From Parabacteroides sp. TM07-1AC (GTDB taxonomy: Bacteria > Bacteroidota > Bacteroidia > Bacteroidales > Tannerellaceae), in contig NZ_QUKD01000002.1 in NCBI RefSeq assembly GCF_003480915.1, positions 248,001 to 312,000 of the forward strand: a stretch of 64,000 bases of DNA. The letters run 5' to 3'. This document shows positions 53,250-61,021 of the stretch, one piece after another. The position numbers and the translations under genes are program-made. The notes beneath the pieces were generated by a model that was not told the DNA's origin, did no database searches, and saw nothing but the letters and a program-made list of their open reading frames with translations. Positions within the stretch are counted from its first letter, which is position 1; every line of letters begins with the position of its first letter.

Positions 53250-56200
53250 ATGAATAAAAAAAGACTTTATGTTATATTGGTATCTATATTGGTATTACAG
53301 TTAACCGTATCCTCTACTTTCAGTCAAAGACTGAAAAATAAATCCGAAAGCACTCTCATACAAAAAGCTTTACCGGTATGGGTAGCGGGTCGAGAAAAAG
53401 AAATGAATCTAAACTTGGGGTTTCGTGGTTCTTTTCATGCAGAAAAAGGACAAAAAGCCACTCTCAAAATTACAGCTTCTACTCTTTATCGGCTTTTCAT
53501 CAATGGAGAGTTCGTTGGTTCCGGACCAGCACGTACTGCACATGGATATTTCCGGGTAGATGAGTATGACTTAGGAGATCACATTAAAACAGGAAACAAC
53601 ATTGTGGCAATCGAAGTCGCAGGATATAACATTAATACATATTATACGCTCGATCAGCCCTCATTCCTATTATCGGAAGTTAACATTGATGGCAAGGTGG
53701 TTTTGGCGACAGGAAATGCCTCCTCTTTTGAGGCTTTTCAACTTGAAGAAAGACTACAAAAAGTAGAACGTTATAGTTTCCAACGCCCTTTTACTGAATA
53801 TTATCGAATGAAAGAGGGATATGATAAATGGCGTTATTCTACATACATACCTCTCAAGAAGTTAGAACTTTCAAGTTCTTTATCAATCAATCTATTGCCT
53901 CGAAATGTATTATTACCTGATTTTCTAAAACAAAATCCCGTATCAGTTTATCTGTCCGGTACTGTTAAAAAGGTACAACCCGAAAAATATTATAAAGACA
54001 GGTCTCTTGTAAATATAGGAAAAAAGCTGAAAGGTTATAAAGAATCAGAATTAGAAACACCACCTCCTTCACAAGAAATACAAGAAATTATTACAGATGT
54101 TAGACATATAATCAACAAACCTTTCTCCTCCCAGAAAAGTTATCCATTAAAAACCGGAGAGTTTTACATATTTGATTTTGGGATAAATCGTTCTGGTTTT
54201 TTGGGTGCTAAGCTGGTTTGTCCGACGAAAGCCAAGGTATATTTTTATTTCGACGAATTATTGACAGAGGGAGATGTTAACACTAAACAAAGGATGGCTG
54301 ATATCAATAATCAAATCGTATTTGAGTTGGAACCTGGAACATATAATTTGGAGTCATTCGAATCGTATACTTGCAGATATTTGAAGATAATCGCAGTGGA
54401 GGGTGATTGCCGTATAGATAACGTTTATTTGAGAGAGTTTGCCTATCCAGAAAATAAACAGGCCACTTTTACCTGTAACAATTATAAACTGAATGCCATT
54501 TATAACGCAGCAAAAGAAACATTCAGACAGAATGCAGTCGATGTGTTTACGGATTGTCCTTCACGGGAACGTGCCGGTTGGTTATGTGACAGCTATTTTG
54601 CAGGAATTATGGAAAGGGAGTTTACCGGACATGCGGATGTTGCCCATAATTTTTATGAGAATTATGCATTACCGGAGCACTTTGAATTTCTTCCGGAAGG
54701 CATGGTTCCTATGTGTTATCCGGCTGATCATAATGATGGAATTTTCATTCCCAACTGGTCCTTGTGGTTTATTTTACAGGTGGATGATTATGCACAGAAT
54801 GGCGGTGATCCGAGATTAATCGCCCAGCTAAAACCTCGAATAGAAAAGTTATTGCAATACTTTGCCCGATTTGAAAACAGTGACGGATTATTGGAAAATC
54901 TGGAAAGTTGGGTATTTATTGAATGGTCGAAATCAAGCGAATTTGTTCAGGATGTCAATTATCCATCCAATATGTTATATGTCGCAGCCTTGAAAAGTGC
55001 CGCCCGGTTATACAACAACGGGAAATGGAAGCAGAAAGCAGAAAAGATACGTCAGACTATCCTACGACAATCCTTCAATGGGGAGTTTTTTGTAGATAAT
55101 GCAGTGAGAGAAAATGAGCAATTGAAAGTCACAGAAAATACGACGGAAGTCTGTCAGTATTATGCATTCTTTTTTGATATTGCAACACCCGAATCACATC
55201 CGGAGCTTTGGAAAAAACTGACAACTCAGTTCGGTCCAAACAGGAACGATTCAGTAACTTATCCAAAGGTGTTTCGGGCAAATGCTTTTATGGGAAATTA
55301 TATGCGGATGGATTTACTTTCCCGTTATGGGCTACAGAGTCAGATATTATTTGAAATTCAAGATTATTTCTTTACAATGGCTGATCTTACCGGAACCTTA
55401 TGGGAACACATGGGGAGTTATGCTAGTTGTAATCACGGTTTTGCTTCTTATATCGGCCATGTACTTTATAGAGATATTTTGGGGATCAGTAAAATTGATT
55501 ATCGAAAAAAGGTGGTTAACATTCGTTTTTCAGATATTGTTTTAAATCATTGTTCCGGTACGATTCCAGTAGGAGGTGAGAAGATCGGATTGAAATGGAC
55601 ACGTTCGGGAAATAATATAGAGTATTCTTTACAGCTACCGGAAGGCTACAAAGTAAAGATAGAAAACGAGAGTTCAGCTCAACTTTGTGAACGAAATTTC
55701 CAGTCCTTGTCATCCCCGATTGCACAAAGACAGGAGAATAAGATTCCTTTGCCGACGGAAGCACAGCTGCGTTGGCATAATTACGAACGTGTAATGTTCG
55801 TCCATTACGGTCCGGCAGCCTGGCAAGGACGGGAATATGATAATTTCACGACTCCACTCGATCGTCTGAAAATACCCGACTTGAATACCGACCAGTGGTG
55901 TGAAGTGGCCCGGTCGTGGGGAGCCGGAATGGTTCTTTTCGTAGCCAAACATTGCGGCGGCTTTTGCTGGTGGCAAACAGAGACGTCCGATTACGGAGTC
56001 AAGGAAATACCCTGGCGGAACGGTAAAGGCGATGTGCTGAAAAACCTCTCCGAATCCTGTAAAAAGTATGGTCTCGACCTGGGTATCTACATCTATCCGG
56101 GCGACGACCGCTGGGGAGCCGGTATCGGTAGCGGAGGAATCACGCAAGACCCGTCCAAACAGGAAGCCTACAACAAAGTCTTCCGTACCCAGCTGATCGA

Positions 56201-57380
56201 AGTCCTCACCCAATACGGTCCGATCAGCGAGGTCTGGTTCGACGGCAACTGCTGCATCCCTGTGAAAGATATCCTCGATAAATATGCCTCCAACTCCGTC
56301 ATCTTCCAGGGTGAACAGGCAAATCTCCGATGGGTGGGGAATGAGGATGGTTATGCCCCTTATCCCAACTGGTATACTATAAAGAAAGAGGACCTCACTT
56401 CCGGCGTTTCCACCGCCCTCCATTCAGATGTGGACGGTGATTGTTATGCACCTGTGGAAGTCGATGTTCCGTTACTCAAGAACAAAGGACACAAATGGTT
56501 CTGGGCACCCGGATGCGATACGCTATTGATGACACAGGAGCAACTGATGAACCTGTATTATAAATCTGTCGGACGGGGTTCCGTCCTTCTCCTTAATTCC
56601 ACACCCGATACGACCGGAGTCATCCCCCATACACATGCCGCCGTCTATCAGGCTTTCGGCAAAGAAATAGAGAACCGGTTCGCCCACCCGCTGAAACAAA
56701 CGGCAGGCAACGGCGACATGCTTGAACTTGAATTTTCCGGACCGACAACCGTCAACCATTGTATTCTACAGGAAGATCTGAGCGGAGGACAGCGCGTCCT
56801 CGCCTATCAGCTGGAAGGATATACGGAGGACAATCAATGGATACCTGTTTACAAAGGTAGTTCCATCGGAAATAAAAAGATAGATCATTTCCCTTCACTC
56901 CGCCTGAAAAAGCTACGCGTTCATTTCACGCAATCGAAAGCAACACCGCGCATAAAGAATTTCTCCGCATTCCATGTGGTCAGCGAACTCAATGATCTGC
57001 AAGACGATCGTCTACAGGATAAACCCCAGGTCATAGAAACCTGGTCTGCCAAGACATTCAACCCTGACCGATGGACAGAGATCAGTCTCGACCTCACTCC
57101 TTACGTCAATCAGATCGGCGAATATGAGATTGTTTTCTCCCGGCTGGCGACCGATTATCTGAGTAACAAATCCTCTGATCTGGAATTTAAAGACCCCGTA
57201 CTTTTCATGTATGGAGAAAAACAATTATCTTCGCTCGCCCTTTTACCAAAGAAACATACTTTCAGGATTACCCGTTCACAACAAACACTGGATGAATTTC
57301 CTACTACCCTGAATGTAAAAGTAAAAAATAAAGGGGCATCATCAATCGGCGAGATAACGATCAAAAGGTTAACATATTAA
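53250..57380 (+). CDS. Fusion of a GH78-like (alpha-L-rhamnosidase) half and a GH29 (alpha-L-fucosidase) half
   Basis: The 1376-residue exported protein has a signal peptide (core LYVILVSILVLQLTVSS, cut near FSQ). Residues ~40-830 are GH78-like: an N-terminal lectin-like part (LFINGEFVGSGPARTAHGYF), then the (alpha/alpha)6 barrel with DVFTDCPSRERAGWLCDSYF. Residues ~831-1376 are a full GH29 module beginning LPTEAQLRWHNYERVMFVHYGP, with nucleophile Asp in EVWFDGNC, and a C-terminal discoidin-like part. GC content jumps at the joint: 18 of 60 bases at 55501-55560 versus 32 of 60 at 55921-55980. This suggests a recent gene fusion. Confidence 0.85.
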   Translation: MNKKRLYVILVSILVLQLTVSSTFSQRLKNKSESTLIQKALPVWVAGREKEMNLNLGFRGSFHAEKGQKATLKITASTLYRLFINGEFVGSGPARTAHGYFRVDEYDLGDHIKTGNNIVAIEVAGYNINTYYTLDQPSFLLSEVNIDGKVVLATGNASSFEAFQLEERLQKVERYSFQRPFTEYYRMKEGYDKWRYSTYIPLKKLELSSSLSINLLPRNVLLPDFLKQNPVSVYLSGTVKKVQPEKYYKDRSLVNIGKKLKGYKESELETPPPSQEIQEIITDVRHIINKPFSSQKSYPLKTGEFYIFDFGINRSGFLGAKLVCPTKAKVYFYFDELLTEGDVNTKQRMADINNQIVFELEPGTYNLESFESYTCRYLKIIAVEGDCRIDNVYLREFAYPENKQATFTCNNYKLNAIYNAAKETFRQNAVDVFTDCPSRERAGWLCDSYFAGIMEREFTGHADVAHNFYENYALPEHFEFLPEGMVPMCYPADHNDGIFIPNWSLWFILQVDDYAQNGGDPRLIAQLKPRIEKLLQYFARFENSDGLLENLESWVFIEWSKSSEFVQDVNYPSNMLYVAALKSAARLYNNGKWKQKAEKIRQTILRQSFNGEFFVDNAVRENEQLKVTENTTEVCQYYAFFFDIATPESHPELWKKLTTQFGPNRNDSVTYPKVFRANAFMGNYMRMDLLSRYGLQSQILFEIQDYFFTMADLTGTLWEHMGSYASCNHGFASYIGHVLYRDILGISKIDYRKKVVNIRFSDIVLNHCSGTIPVGGEKIGLKWTRSGNNIEYSLQLPEGYKVKIENESSAQLCERNFQSLSSPIAQRQENKIPLPTEAQLRWHNYERVMFVHYGPAAWQGREYDNFTTPLDRLKIPDLNTDQWCEVARSWGAGMVLFVAKHCGGFCWWQTETSDYGVKEIPWRNGKGDVLKNLSESCKKYGLDLGIYIYPGDDRWGAGIGSGGITQDPSKQEAYNKVFRTQLIEVLTQYGPISEVWFDGNCCIPVKDILDKYASNSVIFQGEQANLRWVGNEDGYAPYPNWYTIKKEDLTSGVSTALHSDVDGDCYAPVEVDVPLLKNKGHKWFWAPGCDTLLMTQEQLMNLYYKSVGRGSVLLLNSTPDTTGVIPHTHAAVYQAFGKEIENRFAHPLKQTAGNGDMLELEFSGPTTVNHCILQEDLSGGQRVLAYQLEGYTEDNQWIPVYKGSSIGNKKIDHFPSLRLKKLRVHFTQSKATPRIKNFSAFHVVSELNDLQDDRLQDKPQVIETWSAKTFNPDRWTEISLDLTPYVNQIGEYEIVFSRLATDYLSNKSSDLEFKDPVLFMYGEKQLSSLALLPKKHTFRITRSQQTLDEFPTTLNVKVKNKGASSIGEITIKRLTY

Positions 57381-57390
57381 ACAAACAAAC

Positions 57391-59811
57391 ATGAAACAAC
57401 TCTCTCTAATCGGCAGAATTGTTCTGCTTTTCGTATTCGTGCAGGTCTTTCAGGCCGGGGCACAGAATGTAAATCTAAAAACTCGTTCCACTCAAATCGG
57501 AATCAATAACGAAGGTTATTTCTCTTCCATCCAGGTTGAAGGCAAAGATATCCTTCACACAGGGAAGTACCCGCTTGTAACGGCCTGCACAGGTAACCAA
57601 CTGGTTACCCCGAGCAAATTGACTTCCAGCGGTAATCAACTGAAACTGACCATGTCCGACGGAGGTACCATCTCCCTGAAACACAAAGAAAGTGATGTTT
57701 GCATCACACTGGAGGTCGCCAGCATCCCGGAGAAATACGAGGTATTACTATTCGGTCCGTTAGCCGTCAACATCAATGAGATAGTCGGCGATGTAGTCGG
57801 TGTCGCCCAGGGCAACAGCGTTGCTTTCGGTATACAAGCGCTGAACATCAAGACTAATGCAGGTATCCCGGAAGAATACGGACAGCTGGTTACACAAACT
57901 TACGGTTACAGCGGGAAAGCAGCCGAGTTATCCGTTGCCAGCATTCCGGATTACAAACTGGCGGCAGCCGATATCTCGGACGGTACGGTCTTCCATTTCT
58001 CCGCCCGCAGAAGAAATAAACAGGAATACCGTCAGGTACAGGGACTGAATAACTCGCTGGTTCTCCCGGTAGAAGGAGCAGACGGTCTGATCAAAGGGGC
58101 TAAAATAGCTTTCTTCGGAAGTAAGAATACAGAAGCCCTTGCCCGTATCGGAGAAATCGAACTGGAGCAAGGCTTGCCGCATCCCTTGTTCGACGGCGAA
58201 TGGGGCAAAACCGCCCGTGCTGCCATGAAGTCTTATCTGATCTCCGACTTCTCGGAAGATAATTTCGATATGATCCTCGATAAAGCTAAGATTGCCGGAT
58301 TCAAATATGTGTACCATAGCGGTCCGTTCCTGGATTGGGGACATTTCAACTGGGATCCTAAATTTACAAAAAGCGGCGACGAAGGTGTCAGGAAAATGGT
58401 AGACAAGGCAAAGGCTGAAGGCATTGCCGTCGGCGTACATACGCTCAGTAACTTTATGACAACCAACGATGCGTATGTCACTCCCGTCCCAACCGAACAC
58501 CTGCTGAAGCAAGGTGTTTTATCACTCACAGCCGACCTGGACAAAGACCAGACAGAAATCACAATCAAAAAATCAAGCCTGTTCGATAGACCCATGACGC
58601 TAAACGCCATGCAGATTGACCAGGAACTGATCACTTACGGAAGCACGGAGGACAAAGGAGAAACTCTTCTGCTGAAAAACTGTAAAAGAGGCGCATACGG
58701 TACGACTGCCGCAGCCCATTCACAAAAGACTCCGCTTTACAAATTATGGGATTATCCGTACAAAACTCTGTTTCCGGATCTGGTCCTACAGGACAAATTC
58801 TCCGACCGACTGGCGGAGATCATGAATAAAACAGGACTTTGCCAGATATCTTTCGATGGTCTGGAAGGATGCTCTTACACCGGACAGGACGAATATGCAA
58901 ACAACCGCTTTGTCTATCGCTGGTACAATCAACTGAACCATAACGTACTGAACGATGCCAGCCGCCTCAGCCATAACTTATGGCATATCCATACCCGCAT
59001 GAACTGGGGTGAACCCTGGGGAGAAGCCATGCGTACAGGACAGGTAGAAAACCGTATCAAGAACCAGGCATTCTTCAAACGCAACCTTTTCCCACGCATG
59101 CTGGGATGGTTCCTGATCCGTCTGGCAGACCGTAACTTCGAATGTTCTTCTTTGGAGGATTTGGAATGGGCATTATCCGAATCAGCCGGTTTCGATGCCG
59201 GCTATGCCATGACGATCAACAGTAATACATTACGCCGCCACGGACAGATCGACAAATTACTGGAAGCTATCAAAAACTGGGACAAGCTACGTGAAGCCGA
59301 AGCTTTCACGGAAGAACAGAAAGCCCGTCTGAGAGATCCGCAAACTGAATGGCACCTGGAAAAAGTCAATGAAGAAAACTATAGCCTGTATCCGCTCCAT
59401 ATCTCCAAACATTACCGTTGCAACCTGGCAGAAATGCAACCGGGACAACCGGGCGGAGCAGACTGGTCCTGGGAAAGCCCCTATGAAAGTGCATACGCAA
59501 TCCGTCTGAAAGTAGATGGAGACGGCACAATCAAAGACCCGTCTTTCACAACCCCAAAAGGAGTGATCAAGTTCCCTTGCGAGATTTCTGATCGCCAGTA
59601 TCTGCTTTATACGTTTGACGGCAAAGCGGTGGTGACCGATAAGAATTACAATGTGATCAGCGAAGTACAGCCTCAGGGAAGTGCCTTGCTTCCTGCCGGT
59701 TCATCGGCTGTCGCTTTCTCTTGCGAACAGACCAGCGAAGATGCACCTGAAGTGATCATCCGCTACATCACCAAAGGAACACCGGAAGTTGTCAATTTAA
59801 AGAAGCAATAA
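57391..59811 (+). CDS. Exported probable TIM-barrel glycosidase, family not recognised
   Basis: The 806-residue protein has a signal peptide (cut near QAGAQ). Residues ~25-270 look like a beta-sandwich of the kind that precedes GH36/GH31-type barrels. Residues ~280-640 look like a barrel, with KYVYHSGPFLDWGHFNWDPKF, AVGVHTLSNFMTT and CQISFDGLEGCSY (candidate catalytic acids Asp/Glu). The C-terminal part (from ~690) is a beta-sandwich. I cannot name its family. It starts 10 nt after the fusion enzyme and completes the plus-strand set of the locus. Confidence 0.6.
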   Translation: MKQLSLIGRIVLLFVFVQVFQAGAQNVNLKTRSTQIGINNEGYFSSIQVEGKDILHTGKYPLVTACTGNQLVTPSKLTSSGNQLKLTMSDGGTISLKHKESDVCITLEVASIPEKYEVLLFGPLAVNINEIVGDVVGVAQGNSVAFGIQALNIKTNAGIPEEYGQLVTQTYGYSGKAAELSVASIPDYKLAAADISDGTVFHFSARRRNKQEYRQVQGLNNSLVLPVEGADGLIKGAKIAFFGSKNTEALARIGEIELEQGLPHPLFDGEWGKTARAAMKSYLISDFSEDNFDMILDKAKIAGFKYVYHSGPFLDWGHFNWDPKFTKSGDEGVRKMVDKAKAEGIAVGVHTLSNFMTTNDAYVTPVPTEHLLKQGVLSLTADLDKDQTEITIKKSSLFDRPMTLNAMQIDQELITYGSTEDKGETLLLKNCKRGAYGTTAAAHSQKTPLYKLWDYPYKTLFPDLVLQDKFSDRLAEIMNKTGLCQISFDGLEGCSYTGQDEYANNRFVYRWYNQLNHNVLNDASRLSHNLWHIHTRMNWGEPWGEAMRTGQVENRIKNQAFFKRNLFPRMLGWFLIRLADRNFECSSLEDLEWALSESAGFDAGYAMTINSNTLRRHGQIDKLLEAIKNWDKLREAEAFTEEQKARLRDPQTEWHLEKVNEENYSLYPLHISKHYRCNLAEMQPGQPGGADWSWESPYESAYAIRLKVDGDGTIKDPSFTTPKGVIKFPCEISDRQYLLYTFDGKAVVTDKNYNVISEVQPQGSALLPAGSSAVAFSCEQTSEDAPEVIIRYITKGTPEVVNLKKQ

Positions 59812-59855
59812 CGGCTCATCCTCCTGCTTTGAAGCGGCTTACTGACCGTGACAAT

Positions 59856-59929
59856 AAAAGTGTTTCACCCTAATGAAACAGTTGTTTCTACGTAATGAAA
59901 CAGTTGTTCCATTAGGGTGAAACACTTTT
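59856..59929. repeat. Perfect 20-bp inverted repeat enclosing a direct repeat
   Basis: The 20-nt arm at 59856-59875 is the exact reverse complement of 59910-59929. Inside lie two copies of TAATGAAACAGTTGTT (59871-59886 and 59893-59908), 22 bp apart, each containing the near-palindrome GAAACAGTTGTTTC or a variant. It sits between convergent genes, so it can act as a bidirectional terminator, but the order of repeats is more complex than that needs. Confidence 0.75.
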
Positions 59930-59953
59930 AGGCATATAAACAAAAACTACTTT

Positions 59954-60868
59954 TTACTGCATACTATAATTCTCCGATTTCAATGCATTGAATTGTTTCA
60001 GCCGATACTCCCTGGGAGAACAACGGACCATCTTCGAGAACAGCCGGGAGAACTGGGACAGATTACTAATACCGACCTTTTCAGCAATCTCGATGATCGA
60101 CATATGGGAAGTCAGCAGCAAAGTCTGTGCCCGCTCAATCCGCTTCATCTGGATATATTCACAGGGCGGCATCCCAACGATCCGTTTAAATACTTTAGAG
60201 AAATGATCGGGCGTAATGCACATCAGATCGGCGAGGGTTGAAACAGAGATACGACAGTCCAGATGCTTATTGATATGCTGTATCGCCACATCCAGCTTCT
60301 CATACAAACTATTCGCTTCCGGCAAAAGCAGGCATTCTTCCGTTATAAAACGGGAAAAGAGCTGCAGCAGAATACCACTGCTCTCCACGAGGTCCGAGAA
60401 TGTAGAAACGGAAACCTCATCTTCTTTGTTATAAATATTCCGGTCATTGTCATAATGCTTCGGGTCTGATGTCGGTAGCGATTTATACGGATTAAGAGCC
60501 AGGAAACGCTCCATCAGCGAATAATCCATCGGAGTAGCCTGTACCTGCAAATTCATTTTCATCGGATTACTGATACCCTTCCCCCCTTTCGTTTCGTCAA
60601 AGAAACAGATATAATAATGCTCCATGAAATCATCGCATTCATAACTATGGAAAGCAAACTTGGGTATCAGGAACAGTTGACCGGGCAGCAGTTCATATCC
60701 TTTCTTATTGATATAAACCTTCCCCCTGCCTTTCGTGATCAGGTAAAGCCGGTAGAACGGACTGATCACATCCTGATAATTCCACCAGGTTTCCACCCGG
60801 GAATGGTCGGCATAAAGCAAAGGCAACGACAGATCGTACGGAGAATAAGAGACAAGCATATCAGACAT
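59954..60868 (-). CDS. AraC-family regulator of the polysaccharide locus
   Basis: The 304-residue protein has an N-terminal AraC-type cupin (RLYLITKGRGKVYINKKGYELLPGQLFLIP) and a C-terminal double helix-turn-helix (ISVSTLADLMCITPDHFSKVFKR and IIEIAEKVGISNLSQFSRLFSK) ending CSPREYRLKQF. It is divergent from the large haem/SUMF1 gene and convergent with the glycosidase genes. It probably responds to a sugar product; it is an additional layer to the sigma/FecR switch. Confidence 0.93.
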   Translation of the reverse strand: MSDMLVSYSPYDLSLPLLYADHSRVETWWNYQDVISPFYRLYLITKGRGKVYINKKGYELLPGQLFLIPKFAFHSYECDDFMEHYYICFFDETKGGKGISNPMKMNLQVQATPMDYSLMERFLALNPYKSLPTSDPKHYDNDRNIYNKEDEVSVSTFSDLVESSGILLQLFSRFITEECLLLPEANSLYEKLDVAIQHINKHLDCRISVSTLADLMCITPDHFSKVFKRIVGMPPCEYIQMKRIERAQTLLLTSHMSIIEIAEKVGISNLSQFSRLFSKMVRCSPREYRLKQFNALKSENYSMQ

Positions 60869-60972
60869 TTATTAGTTAACTGCCGTAAATATAGGAATTA
60901 AAATTAAATCACTATATCGGATTATGCAAAGTATTCATCTTATTTTGTCAAAGTTAAGAAAAAGAGATGCTT

Positions 60973-60980
60973 TATTTTTG
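60973..60980 (+). promoter_or_regulatory. -7 box of the HzsA/SUMF1-like gene
   Basis: TATTTTTG matches TAnnTTTG, 41 nt before the ATG at 61022. A TATATTTA variant for the AraC gene faces it on the other strand. Confidence 0.5.
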
Positions 60981-61021
60981 TAATTACTAAACTTCATCTT
61001 ATATAACATAATTCTAACACT

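Noticed and set aside
53250..57380. Two separate genes joined by an assembly error
   Set aside because: The frame passes cleanly through the joint without a stop or frameshift, and the GH29 half has no start or signal of its own. I keep fusion as the call while noting that read data should confirm it.
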